NCBI RefSeq assembly: GCF_022458985.1 | Contig: NC_061789.1 | Location: 11,104,357-11,168,356, forward strand | DNA: 64,000 nt | Source of the DNA: Mugil cephalus | Taxonomy: Eukaryota; Chordata; Actinopteri; Mugiliformes; Mugilidae | Direction of reading: 5' to 3' | Shown: one piece after another, positions 1 through 26,500 of the stretch | How positions within the stretch are numbered: the stretch's first letter is position 1 | Layout: every line of letters begins with the position of its first letter | The notes under the pieces: model-generated | The model's input: the letters and a program-made list of their open reading frames with translations, nothing else | The model's database searches: none | Told to the model about the DNA's origin: nothing | Position numbers and translations under genes: made by a program

Positions 1-2405
1 CGATATAATGTCACAACAATAAATTAATGATCCACCAATTAATGAGTGGATTGACACAGACAGGAGTCAGGGTTGTGACGCATTGAACGCTCATTAAAGA
101 TGGACCCGTCTGTCTCTACTGGTGTTAGTGAGATGTTTAGGTTATTTTGTCCTGACGTCGAGACGGTTTCTCGTCACCAAAAATCACTTTGAGGTCGATA
201 TTTTCGTGGCTTACTCATTCGTGTGATGCGACATTTTTATTCTTCTCATATTTCCCATAAAGAAAGCGAAACAGAAACACATAAAATGTTTGTGCTTCCC
301 CATGACATGAACTTGATGGACCTTTTGACATTTGTGTTCCCTACTGACCGGCCTACGAACGTTTATACAACTTGTATTTTAACCAGCTTGCCTCTGAGTT
401 TACATTTCTTTTGCAAAGCGGATGCCCTTTAGCTTAGCATGCTAAAATGCCACCAATTTCCCCTCAGCGCTTCTTTTCTTTTGTGCTGAGTCATCATCAG
501 CGTAGGAGAGGAGAGCAGCTGCTGGCAGCTGTCGCCATGTCACGGATGCAGTTTGAATCACAGCTCAGAATCAAATTCGTTGTAGCACAAATAACAGAAA
601 GCAGCTGTTTACTGCCTCATACGTGCATGTTATGGGTGTTATCTGTACTCAATCCATGTTTTCATTTCACAAATTTCAATTTTAAAAACTACATGTTGAT
701 TGAAACTGAAAGTTTTTGCCTGCTGTAGATGTGACAATTATGAAAGTCAAGTCAACATTTACTCAGTAATGTAAATCATTAATCAATAACAGTAAATAAT
801 GCCCCCAAAGACAAACTTTGTCAGCATACTGCAACATTTGTTGTATTCGTTGCACTTGCTACATGATTTATTTTTATGCGGTCCTCCATGCAAGTTCCAT
901 GTGTCTGCGTTCAAATGATGTTGTGTTTCCATGCCCTCTGGTGTTATCAAGAGGCGTTTGTTAGGATGGCGAGTATTCATTTTATAAATACGAATACGAA
1001 CTGTTTCCACATTTCCTCCTTCGTAACTTACCCAGTTGCTAACATGCTAAACTGTTAGCCTTGGCTGCCTCTAGACGCCACCAGTTGCCTAGCCGCGATG
1101 TTCTCGCTAACAGCTTTGCACAGCTAGCAAAGTCTCCATGGTTACGGCTAAAAAGTGACAGATGAACATGGAGATTAGCAGCATTGGTTTGAATCGTAGG
1201 CTTTAATAGCATCTAAATTGTGAAATTTATGGGAAAAAAAAGGTGAAGAGCTGTCGTACGATTGCGTGTACCAACAGAAACGTAGTCAAGCTTCTGTGAG
1301 CTCAGAGTGGCCGCTAGCATTTCAGCTTTTCCGCATTAACCACTCCCACCTCCAATTTCCGACCAATCACAGAACAGTAACCAGACAACACACGAGAAAA
1401 AAGTTCTGCCCGGTTGATGTGTCGAGAAGCAAAACTTCTCGCTTGTCGTGGAGGATGTGGCTGCATTTAAAGGTCCTTGCTCAGTTTACATTGACAGTGA
1501 ATGGAGATGAGTTTTGTTTTTGTTAAACATCTGGAAGGACTTTAAAGCTGAACTGTTCAAAAGACCTGTGCGTTTATCATTCCTGCTTGTTTGTTTCTAC
1601 TTATTTTCCTTTTTATTTGCAGGGTACAATGAATTGCTACAACTCCATTTTAGATTCTGCTCGCTTTCCACGTGTTGTTGTTGCTGCTTTAATCACTTCC
1701 TGATTTTTCAATCTACGATGTCTCAATAACAGAACGTGCATTTCTTAATCACCGGTCATCATTAACACGTTTTTTTTGACTAATAAATATATTCAAATTT
1801 AAACTTTAAAACACAGGTTTTATTAACTTCTAGCAATTTATGGACAAGAGACATGCAGTATGATTTAAAATTAGTATAAACTGATCTGCCTCTTCAATCG
1901 AGTTTGTTTACACACTAAGACAAAAAGTTGTTCTATGTGTACACGTACTTTGTGTTTACTTGTGACCGATCCAGAAGCAGACGAGACCCCGATTGATTTT
2001 ATTCTGCATTAATGTTGTTCTAATCTGCTGTAATCTGGTTAGTGTTGATCAGTAGGAGAGCTGATGTGAGCACTCAGCTCTTTAGCGCTTAAGTGATGCC
2101 TTTGCTTTGATGCCGCTTCACAGTTTCAGCTTGGTCAGTTTAACACGTTACTGTTTGTGTCTTTGTTGAATTTTCGAGAAAGGGGGACTTTGCAACCTCA
2201 GCCCAACCGCTCTCAGTTGGAGGTGTCACGACGTGTGGTTTCTCTTTCAGCATAAACTCAACAGTCCACCTCATACACAGTTGGCTCAACAAAGCACTTT
2301 CTTTTCATTATAACCTTCAGGGCACATAACATGACTTCTTTACATAGTCTACCTCCTCATTTTCCTGTTGAGCCTTCTCCTCAGTCATATCATTTCCTCC
2401 TTCAG
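1..2405. other. 5' flank or first intron of pkn1, no supported exon
   Basis: No coding exon could be supported here. The first pkn1 exon seen begins at 2406 behind a clean acceptor in phase 0, so an upstream coding exon supplying the start codon must lie either in this stretch or before the window. Candidate ATGs such as 538 (MSRMQFES) are not followed by a usable GT donor in a matching phase, so none is proposed. The stretch is AT-rich with scattered GCTAGC/GCTAAC-type low-complexity blocks. About 1105-1260 is a degenerate reverse copy of the transposon described at 32921-33590. Confidence 0.6.
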
Positions 2406-15880
<13,475 letters not shown>

Positions 15881-16959
15881 GGTCGAGGGCGAAAGGGGGG
15901 TTGCTAGCTGCCTACTGCCGACCACAGACTCTGAAAAGAGAAGAAGTGAAAGGCTGACTCTTTTGTGCTGTAAATGCACTCGGCGGTTTCGAGAGGATCA
16001 CTCTTAACTCTGTCCTCTTTCTCTGTGTGTTTGATGAAGTACCAGCTGGGCTGAGCGTGCGGATCAGTGGGAGCTGATGTCGCACAGATCTGCTGACAGA
16101 CACACTATCTGGAGTGGCTTTTAGAGGAGGGGGGTAGATGATAAAATGATAACAGATGATAATCCAGATTATGTACGAAATGGACGATGAGATGATGGTC
16201 CTGCTGTTTTTTTTTTTTTCTTTTTTCTTGTTTTTTTTTTTAAATGATCAGAAAGCCTCAAAATCACAGAGGCAAGACCGTGAAATGTGATTATTGTGAC
16301 AGGAAGCAGTTTGTCTCTCTTTGTCCTCGCATTTTCTCCCTTTATCTCTGCTGTTTGTTGCTGCTAAGTGTGTCTTTAGCTGTGTTCCTGCCTCCGTCCT
16401 GAATGTCATCAGCCGCAACCATGCACCACCTCTATGTTACCACTGGGGGGAGCCAGAGGAAAGAGAGAAACGTCTGGTCATAGCTGCCGCCTGTTGAAGA
16501 TTATGCCAAAGAAAGGCAGAGAACTTTAACAGAGAGTTGGTGAGTCTGCTGATGTTTGTTCATGTATCTTTGCTCTGTCATAGGACACCTCCTCATCGTC
16601 TTTTCTTTCCACTGCCTTTCGGTACAACAAGAGTTTTAACTACAATTTTTCTTCTGTGACAAAGAGCTGTTACATGTTTTGTGATTTAGTTTTTTTTTTT
16701 TTCGTCCCTTCTCTGTTTCCTCCTCTGTCGTTTGCTGGTGAAACTGTGACTCAGTAAAGTTGTGAACCCAACACGGAAGCATTGATCTTTCTTGTTTCCT
16801 GTTTGTGCACACATATAAATTAGCATCAGACTTTCATTTGACAAAAATAGATTTCCTCAAAGCTTCATACTCAGGCCTGAATTTGTCAAATACTTCATAT
16901 ATTCAAAGGAGGCTGAAGATATGAAGCAACAAACTGGTATCTGTTACTTTGTGATGGGT

Positions 16960-17240
16960 CGTAGACTGTAGATAAAGATGGAGGACAGCTCCTCATACGT
17001 GAATCCAAAGCGTAAACTCCTCCCCCTGGTGGCTATCTGCAGTAAAGCTCCTAAAGCCAGCCCCGATCCATGTTAGCAGACGGAATATGAGTCAAACTAA
17101 AACATCAAAATGCACATCAAATAAGTATCCCTTGTGATGTCCAACCCTTGTTTCATGTTTATTTTGGATACACTGTGACCTGGAGGAGTGAGAAGCTTCA
17201 CAGAAACATAAAATAAATCTTTCCTAAAGCAGATTTGTGT
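16960..17240 (+). repeat. Dispersed repeat (CCCCCTGGTGGC family)
   Basis: Contains TAAACTCCTCCCCCTGGTGG followed by CTGCAGTAAAG and ATGTTAGCAGACGG. Related segments with the same word order occur at 25740-25870 (CTACCCTGGTGTCTGGCTGC) and 43930-44040 (CTCCCCCTGGTGACTGGCTG). It is an interspersed element of unknown class. Its AATAAA should not be taken as a reliable pkn1 polyadenylation signal. Confidence 0.55.
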
Positions 17241-18570
17241 CATTTTACGCTGTTGCATGTTGAAATGCTAATTTTTCAAGATGGCTGCTCTCATTTATAT
17301 CTGGGATTTAAGACATAGGACATTGTTTATTTGTCCCACAAATTTCTATGACAAATTTCCTTGTCATAGAATTGTCAAGAATATATAAAAGCTATAAAAA
17401 TATATAAAAAATATTAAAAAAACAAACAACACAACACAATATTGAATTTGAAAGAATATAAAAAATATACAAAAAATAACAGCACTCTGAAAAATATATA
17501 GAGGAAAATAGAAATATAAGGACATTCTGGATTTACAGTGTGAAATGGGAATTAAAAGTACTAAATATTGATAACATAATTGCTAACATTATAAAATGTA
17601 GATGGTGAGGTAGTTTGTCATTTAGCGTTACGCTCTGACTGACTGAAATAAGTGGCTCTGCAGTAAATTAACCAACCTATGAGTTGAAGGATTGTTGTTT
17701 TGGGAGTTTTTTGGGGGCTTTTTTTGGGGGTAAATTAAATTTGTAAGTGAAATTTATCAGAACAGGAAGCAAAGACCAACAGTATCCTAGCAGCCAGGCT
17801 ATTTAAAAAATTTAAGGGGTTGTATGGGCACCGCACGTATCCCTGGATTGTTGGCCTCACTTTGGCCTATTTAAATGTTTACCTTTTATTTCCATTTTTA
17901 TTTTTAAAAAAGGCTGACTCAGGAAGCCTTGCACAAGCATTCCAGTGTTTGTGTAATTTTTGCTCCTGTGCAAATTGCCATTTGTGCTGCGTTTTGACTG
18001 TGACTCCATCACATAGATGTCTTCTTTAAATGCACACATGGAGCAGCAGACAGATGAAACTTTCTGTTTGGGTCACAGTGACACCAGAACAATTTATGAC
18101 TACATCAATTTTCCAGACTCCCAAATGGATCAGATGGATTTTGTGGATCAAAACAAATAGGCGAAAGAGAAAATGAGGGCTAAAAATGTCTGCGCTGCCG
18201 AGGAACCCAGCTGTTACCATTAATGGACTCCTGAAAATGGACATCAGAAAAGACATTCTTGGAATAATTAGTGAGGAAGAAACTGCAGACCTGCAAATAT
18301 GTAAAATAATCACAAAAACCAAGAAAGTGAATGTTTAATTCACTAAAAAATGCTGCAAAAAATATGACATGAAACATGAACTGTAATTTTGCTATTAGGA
18401 TTTTGTTCCATTAAGAAAATTATACAGACTACTGATGAAGTCTGTCTGGTTCACTAATAACAAACTCCCATAATGATGATTAGTTTTGGTCAGTTCTAAC
18501 TGATTATAGATGCTTTAATTTGAACAAATAAAATTAAATTAAACTGTGCATCAAGGTTTATGACTGATTA

Positions 18571-19842
18571 TACAGTGCTGTCGAAAAATTGCTGGGCCCC
18601 TTCCTCATTTCTTAATCTTTTTGCATGTTTGTCACGTCTAGAAGTTTCAGATCATCGAACAAATTTAAATATACAACAAAGATAACACAAGTAAAGGTCA
18701 TTATTATTATTATTATTATCAAGGTGGAAAACATCCAAACTTAAATGGCCCTAATTGAAAAAGCGATTGCTCCCCCTGTTAAAACACAACTAAACTGTGG
18801 TTTATCACACCTGAGTTCAATTTCTCTAGCCAGACCTGATTACTGCCACACCTGTTCTCAATCAAGAAGTCACTTAAATAAGACCTGCCTGACAGAGTGA
18901 AGTAAACCAAAAGATCCTCCAAAGAAAGTACCTGAGATCTATCAGTCTGGTAAAGGTTATAGCCATTTTTAAAGCTTCTGGACTCCAGTACACCTCAGTG
19001 AGAGTCATTATCCGCAAATGGAGAAAACATGGAAGAGTGGTGAACCTTGAGTGGCCCGCCGACCAAAATGACACCAAGTTGTCAGCAATGACTCATCCAA
19101 GAGGTCACAAAAGACCACACAACAACATCCAAAGAACTGCAGGTCTCACCTGCCTCAGTTAAGGTCAGTGTTAACGACTCCACCATGAGAAAGAGACTGT
19201 CCTGAAATGGTCTGCATGGTAGAGTTCAAGACCAAAACTACTGCTGAGCAACAACAACATAAAGCCTCGTATCAGTTTTGGCAGAAAACATCTTGATGAT
19301 CCCCAAGACGAAAATACCCTGTGGACTGGCGAGAGAAAAGTTGAACTTTTTGGAAGGTGTGTGTCTCATTACATCTGGCATAAATGTAACCTCGCAGTTC
19401 AGACACAGAACACCATAGCAACAGTAAAATCTGGTGGTGGTAGTGTGATGGTCTGGGGCTGTTTTGCTGCTTCAAGACCTGGAAGACTTGCTGTGGTAAA
19501 TGGAACCATGAATTCTGCTTCGACCAAAAAACCCTGAAGGAGAAAGATGAGTGGGCCAAAATTCCTCCACAGCGTTGTAAAAGACTCATTGCAAGTTATC
19601 ACAAACACTTGATTACAGTTGTAGGGCGGCCCAACCAGTTATTAGGTTTAGGGGACAACCACACACAGGACCATGGAGGTTTGGATTTAGTTTTCCCTTA
19701 ACAATAAAAACCTTCATTTAAAAAGTGCATTTTGTGATTACTTGTGTTATCTTTAAGTACTATTTAAATTTGTTAGATCATTTAAATGTGACAAACGTGG
19801 GAAAAATAAGGTAAGATGCCATCACCTTTTCACACCACTGTA
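18571..19842 (+). pseudogene. Tc1-like transposon with decayed transposase
   Basis: The element runs from TACAGTGCTGTCGAAAAA to the complementary end CACACCACTGTA, about 1.27 kb, the usual size of a fish Tc1 element, with TA at both borders. Reading the plus strand gives transposase-like segments: helix-turn-helix text near 18920-19080 (EIYQSGKGYS), and GGG/VMVWGCF-like sequence near 19430-19490 encoded by TGGTGGTGGTAGTGTGATGG. These are broken by several stops and frame changes, so it is a dead copy. Confidence 0.85.
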
Positions 19843-20317
19843 TCCATGTAATTCTTAATGAGTCAAACTTTCAAAATGCTGTATCCCATGATTAATACAA
19901 TGCAGGTTGAAAACATCAGGTACCCTCATTTCAAAACATTGCTTGTTAAAAAACTCTTAAAGTCTCATAACACTAATGGGGTTCGTTGTGGTGAAGAGCC
20001 GTCCACTTTTCTGAGCTTCATAGCAAAGTTTAAGTAGTTCAACTCACACCTTTGCAGCTTATGTCATTTTCAGACACTGCAGGCATTTGATTTCAGAGGT
20101 AAAGCTTTAAAAACTCAGTTAGCAGCAAGCTGGTAAAGTTAAAGGAGCCTTCAGTGGCTAAATGGACAAATATTTAACTCTGGCGTTGGTGGAGACCAAA
20201 CATGGAGCTAAAAGAAACAAGAACAAGAAGCTGCATTAAACAAGAAACAAGCACCTAAATTCTCCAAATCAGTGATTAAGTAAATAACTGCTGTCTAATA
20301 AGTTTGCAATACATTAA

Positions 20318-20655
20318 TAATTACACAGGATAAGATGCTACAATCCCTTGTGCCAAGATCCCAGGTAGAACACATTTAGAGGCCCAACCAGCAGGCTAGC
20401 AGTCAGCTACCAACTAGCAACCAACAGAAAAACACCAGCTAACTAGCCTTGCCAACAGCAATAGGCCCACCTAATCCCATCCCCCAGTAGACTGAGTGGG
20501 AAATGCCAGCATTTCAACCACCCTGACAGTAGGGGGGGTTTCGGTAAGAAGTAATGGTATATGCAACTACAAGACACCAGCGAACTAGTCTAGCCAACCG
20601 CTATAGGCAGTATGTGGCACATCATTGGGGTTTTGAAGTCGGCACCTCCCTTCAC
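20318..20655 (+). repeat. Dispersed repeat, forward copy (partner at 41028-41400)
   Basis: Anchor words TTACACAGGATAAGATG, CTTGTGCCAAGATCC, AACCAGCAGGCTAGCAGTCA and CACCAGCTAACTAGCC reappear as reverse complements in 41028-41400, in reversed order as expected for an inverted copy. An internal sub-repeat (AACTAGxCTxGCCAAC) occurs twice. Class unknown. Confidence 0.75.
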
Positions 20656-20705
20656 TGATGTTTAGTTAAGTTAGTCCCACGACACCTCAAGAAGGTTTAA
20701 CAATC

Positions 20706-21215
20706 AGTGCGTTTCCATGCATGTTAAAAAAAATTATTGCCTTAATCGGACTCTAACTGGAGAACTTCAGTGCATGTAAACATGGAGTTCTTTATCCAAT
20801 TAAGACACCTAGATAATAGGATTGGAATTTGATTTTCAGGACTACAACAGGGTAAGATGCTCCACAGCAAGCCGGTGGCAGACGAATAAGAAGGTAAACA
20901 GAGCCGGTAGAAGAACCGCCTGAGGGATAGCATGCATCTTATCTGCACCAAAAGGAGCGCGCACATTACGTTTGACATTTAAAAAGCTGAACTATTATCC
21001 ATCTTGTTGTTGTTTGAAATGCCTGTCTGCCACATGAACTTCTCTTGTTTATTATATGACGTAATAGGTCAACCGGAAAGGGGGCCTTATAAACGTGGTA
21101 TTAACCCACTGAAAAGATACATATCGCCACCTAGTACGGAGGAGGAGGACATGTTCAGTTATTTGATTTTCTCCGCTGCATGTAAACTGGGATAAGGAGC
21201 GCATTCACAAAGTTG
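20706..21215. repeat. Possible MITE-like element
   Basis: GTTTCCATGCATG near the left end, and several GCATGTAAAC-type words inside and near the right end (20772, 21178), suggest subterminal inverted repeats as in short DNA transposons. Ends and target duplication were not resolved, so this is tentative. Confidence 0.3.
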
Positions 21216-22019
21216 AATTTCGAGCATAGCTCGATTAAGTTCCACTGAGTGAGTTCCAACGTCCTGGAGTCACCCCCCTCCATGCTGACATCACAGAACA
21301 GTGTGACTTTCAACCAAGAGATTAGCTTAGCCCTACTACTAACTTCTAAAACCACTCAGCTAGCCTTACCTTTAGCATGCTCCTTAGCTAGCAGAATGCA
21401 GAGGAGGTTTAAAATTAGTGTCAATTTAAGATGGGATTGAATTTAATTTTTATCAACAAGTTTTGAAAACATCCCTCACTCAAGCAGATGAAAATGGATT
21501 CAACTGTATGAAACAAAAAAAGTCAACCGGGTCTGTCTTTGTGAGTCCAAGTCTTACTGCAGAAAATAAAGCTCTGTTTATGTTTCCTGTGTAAATGCGT
21601 ACTGACCAAAGCAACACCTCTGGTACATTTTATTTTAAACCGTGAAAAATCACATCTGAACTCAAAGGCAAAAAAACACGTGCGTGATGTCCCTCTTTAC
21701 TCCCCTCCTGCCATCTCCCGTACTTTTCACCTGCCAGTCAAACTCCTGAGGCCCACCCTCCTCCTCCTCCTTCCCTCCTCTCCCCTCCTTCTCCGCGTCC
21801 AGACCTCCTTCCTGTTGCCATCTACGTTTGGAGACGTTTCCAAAGCCTTTTATTCCTTTCCCCGGCGTCTCTCTCTCCACTCTGTCACACCATCCCACAG
21901 TCCCTCCCATCGCCCCCTTAATTATGTCCCAACAACCGCTTCCCTCCTTCAGTGCGTCCACTCGGTGCGTAAAATGAATTTCCCCCGAGAAATATTTCAC
22001 CCAGGTCGCACCTCAGTCG

Positions 22020-22219
22020 GATAAAAAAAGAACGGCTGAGCCGACGCGCAGCTGAGAGTTGGAGTATTTTGCCTGGTTCAATATGTGGAGGGTGTGTGTG
22101 ACTGCGTGTGTTGTGTGTTCATGAAGCGAGGGGGGCGTGCGTAGAGTTGTGAGCACAGCCCTCGCAGTGGAGCAACAGCTGGATCAGCAGTCCGCCTGTG
22201 TCTGAGCGCAGCGCCGCAG
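22020..22219 (+). promoter_or_regulatory. eng: Candidate eng promoter and noncoding first exon
   Basis: A TATA-like ATAAAAAAAG at 22021 is followed by a GC-richer stretch that ends at 22219 in GCCGCAG|GTGAGT, a strong donor. The next acceptor, at 23499/23500, opens the exon that carries the eng start codon. The simplest reading is a 5' UTR exon of roughly 22050-22219 spliced over a 1.28-kb intron. The transcription start is inferred, not seen. Confidence 0.5.
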
Positions 22220-23549
22220 GTGAGTCCCAGTTTTTGTTCTCTTGTCCGCTCCAGAAAAGTGTCTGAAGAGGGAAAATAGCTGCAGGAACACTGATCTTCA
22301 CTTTTAGACGCGGCAGATATGGACTTTAAGCAAACAGCTGACATGTTCCCTGTCTCCAGCGTCTGTATCATATGCAGTGTGTCTGTGTTTGTACAGATGT
22401 TACTACATATCTTCTGTTTTATGTGCTTGATTACATTTACATATTAATATTTTGGTCTATGGCTCATTCATGCCTGGAAAGGAAAACAAGTATATTGGAA
22501 ATAAGCAAAGTTAGGTAAAGTAATTTTAAAAAGGACTTTTTTTTTTTTTTTACCAGCAAATTATTTTGACCTGTTATTTTCTTATCACCAAAGTGTACGG
22601 AAACTCGTTTATGGCTTAATAATATATTTTAAAAAATAAGTGTATTTAAGTCAAAATTTATATGAAATAGAAGGTTAAATCTAATTTTAACTAGCCTATC
22701 TGATTGTTTTGACCTGTGTATAATGTGTGTATGGAAACCCCTTTATGCCTAAAAAATAAACCAATAAAATAAAACTAATTATTTAATTTTAAATATTTAA
22801 ACTTTTAAAATAAGTGTCCCAAAGTTAGCTTTACTAAGCTATCTTATCATTTTGATCTGTTATCTTAACTTGAAAGTGTACGGTAGCAAATTTTTTGCCT
22901 GGAAAATTTGAAGATAAACCTCGTAAATTTAATAACCATCACGACACTATATGCAATTTCTTCCGTTCAAGTTCCATACGATATAGAATCAGGCACTGAA
23001 TCTGTTGCTTGCTGCCCATATTTGAGCTTCCTCAATTGTAATATTTTATTTTATTTCTATTCAACAAACTTTAAACCAGTGTCCAAACTGAACTGAAGCC
23101 ACTTTTACCAGCCTTATAATATAACAATTAGGACTCAGAAAACTTTGTATTGTGAAATTTTACATCATTTTCTTCTGTTTAAGTCTTCTAAACAGAAACA
23201 GACATTTGATCTTTACCTCGTTACCATATTCACACTCAAACTCATGTTCGTATTGGCCCATGGAGACTTAATTATGCCTATATGAAGTTCCCATGCCCCA
23301 GTCTTCCATATCAGCATATCAGGTCGACCGAACGTGTTTTTTTTAATTGAATTACAGGAAATAGTTTCCATTTTTAGTCATATATTGCGTAGAAAAGCTA
23401 TGATAGGCGTCAGAGAGAGAGCATTAGTGACTGATTATAAAAATACTGGTTTATTTATTTTTGTATGAACTGTGTCTTAACATATGATCCTGTTTCCAGG
23501 ATGTTGTAAGTTGTGCCACCACATTAGGCAGTCCAGCAGTGAATGTATC

Positions 23550-26500
23550 ATGATGCCTTCACTGTCAGGCGTTGGATGGACCATTTGCTGTCTCTTTTTG
23601 CTCTGGGAGAGACCAGCAGGTAAGACTACGAAGACCCATCTGGACTTCACATCCATTTTTTTTTTTTTTTTTTTTTTAACCAAGAACAAGAGTGGATCTG
23701 TTGTAGACATTATCAGATTTGATGTTTCATTGCAGAGTGTCAAAATGAAACTGAACATAGTTTTCACTGGGACATGTTCCAATCCCCCTCAGGCTGGGGG
23801 TTTGACAGATACAAAAAAACTTCTCACTATTGTGTCTCCCACACATCGATACAATGGAAGAAGGGAGAAGAAGGGAGGAAAAAGGAGCGTTATGAGGCTC
23901 AGCAAAGTCTGCACGATGAAGCAGAGGATCAACAGATATAACTGTTGTTAGGCCTGGATGTGCCAGTTAAATTAAAGTTAAATTTATAATCACACCCCTT
24001 AGTCGCGCATCTGTTGTTCCCCCTCAGCTCTGACGGCGGAGGGACGTTGCTCAGTGGGCGCTCCAGTCGGGGCTCGTCACCCTGTCCAGGGTCTGCTGGA
24101 AAGGTTCGAGGCCGGTCTCGGCTGTGCCGCTAGAGAACGTGGGAACAAAGAAACTCATGTCATTGCGCTGGGAAGAGTGACCAACAGCCCCGAGAACACG
24201 GTAAAGAACATCCACTTTGCAAAGAGAAAGGAAAACCCCCAGACTTGTGAGGCACTAAGTCTGAGTCAGTGTCTGACCATTAGCTCACTTCCAGGCCAGC
24301 CAGCAACTGCAGAATTGTAGATTTACCACTTTTCTTTTCTCTCCCGTCCTCAGGTGACGGTGATGCTGAAGCCTCTGTCTCTGTCCCCGGCCCCTCTCAG
24401 AGCCCTCCACCTGCTGCTCAGCCACAAACTCCCCGTCACCTGGTGGCTGGAGGCTGAGCGGCTGCCGCCCAACCTGCCGGTGCTGGTGCAGGTAAACCGG
24501 AGTGAGCAGACGAGTCTTTGGTCTCACCAATCGATCCTCGCTTGACCGAGTGCCTTCGTCTCCTAGGTGTCTCCGAATTCCAGCGTGCAGTCCCGCGATC
24601 TGCGTTTGCACGTCCAGACGGTGAATTCGTTACCCTTTCACCCGCGAGCGCTGTACCGCTGGGCTCTGAAACACCACAGCAATTTGTCCTCCCTGACACA
24701 CGCGACCCACGGCAATCGAGTCTACATTCGTGTGGGAGAGGGTGAGCTGCAAGGAAGACAAAAAGAAATCATGTCTGGGACGAAGATTTGTACATAAAGC
24801 TTAAAATTCACCCACAAAACCAAATTAAAATCAAAACAATTGTGACAACTTGGCATTCATCATCTCATCAGTCATTTCCTCTGTCTCTTACCACCAGATA
24901 TAACTGAGGTCAGAGGGACTGTTGAGAAAGAAGTTGTGAAACCAAAAACATCTCCTGCTTTGTCTCCATATTTACAGATCCAACCCTGCCGGCTGCGTGC
25001 CAGCTGCAATCCATGTTCCTCTCTCGCAACTACATGACCTCTGACCTTCAGCTCCAGGAAGTGCAGGGCTGCGCCCACGCGTCTGCGGCTGGGACCAGCC
25101 CCGAGGTCCATGTGATAAAGCTCCATTCAGCGGGCTCAGGCCTCTGTGGGTGAGGAAATACGGTCCTGGAGAGATCATCAATAAGCGTGTGTTTGTTACG
25201 GCCATGTTGAACTTCCTCTCTCTGTCTCCTTCAGCTCTCTGCAGGTGGAGGTGATTGTCTCTCTTGTGCCCCCGGTGGCCACTTCAAAAGTACGGAAGGT
25301 CGTGCTGATTCTCAGCAGCTCGGTGCCGGTCAACTGGGCCATTGCTGCTCGTGGTGTCCGGGGTCACATCTCTGTTCATGTAAGAGACTCAACGCTCCCA
25401 ATTTCCAAAACCCAGTTCAAGAATTGATTTTATATCTAACCTGCTGTAAGTCTGCTATAACTTAATGGTCTATACATTAACTGTATAAAAAGATGGACAA
25501 TACCTACATAACATCACTTGTAGATTTGATGGAGATTAGTTTTGAAGCTCAGTGTGGTGTGTTTGGCCGTCGCTATCTTTGAAGAAAATATGGTGGAGAA
25601 ATGGGCTGAGGAGATCAAAACTGTCTAGGTACCACACTGCAGACGTGTTTATTTTTGTTTTAAAGTACGACATTTTAGCGACACGCTACTCCTCAAAATC
25701 AAATCAAATCAAAACCAAAGACTGAAAAAAAAAAAAAAAAGTGCATGCCCAAAAGTGAAACCAAAGCACATGAATCTCTACCCTGGTGTCTGGCTGCAGT
25801 CCAGTCATAAACTCCACCTCCTTCATGAAAAGTGTGTCATGCATTTGTTTTTTGTTTTTGTTTTTTTACAGTCTATGCGTAGGACCCAAATATAGTGTCT
25901 GACAAAGGACAAAAGGAAGTAGCTGGACTACACAGAAAAGGAAAACTCCCATAGACCTTCACGTTGGACCACGTTAGAACAGAAACATGTTTACAGTCTG
26001 ATGTTATCCATTCGTGACAACTGTATAGTGTGATATAAACTACTGAGGGAGAAACACATTAGAGAGGAGAAGTCGGACAAACACAGGAAGTACAAATAAC
26101 CGAAAGGGATCATTTCAAAGTAAAACAGGAAATAAGGAAAAGCAAATAAAGTAAAAAAAAAAAACAATGTAATGAATTTCTAATGTCCAACAGTTTATAC
26201 TTCCCCTGGCGTCTCCAAACAGGTTAATCCAGACATAAACAGACCTGATTTGAATGAACTAAACTGTGTTTTGTCTCTCTCCACAGTCCTCTAACAGTGT
26301 GTCTCCACCATTCCCACCCGAGCCTGACCTAACCCTGACCAGCACTCTTAGCTCTGACCTGTCAACCATATCTGACCTTCTCGCCTGGACCAGGGGGATC
26401 GGCTACGCTAAGGTGACCTCATACACCGAGGCCGACCTGGCCAATCGCTTCGTGATCCACCTGGCTGAGGGCGGGACAGGTCAGGACTCCTGTATGTTTC

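Larger units (their letters stand above)
15881..22030. other. pkn1-eng intergenic region, repeat-rich
   Basis: The stretch begins with the pkn1 3' UTR, whose end is unclear. An AATAAA at 17212 lies inside a repeat, so it is a weak candidate. After it come T-rich and A-rich tracts (16210-16242, 17390-17470), a Tc1 pseudogene (18571-19842), one copy of a dispersed inverted-pair repeat (20318-20655) and a possible MITE. The last 400 bp (about 21680-22030) is pyrimidine-rich and leads into the eng promoter. I found no exon with splice sites and coding character. Confidence 0.65.

Noticed and set aside
21662..22024. Open frames of about 110 codons on both strands upstream of eng
   Set aside because: They come from a pyrimidine-rich tract (mirrored as purine-rich) with no splice or domain support.
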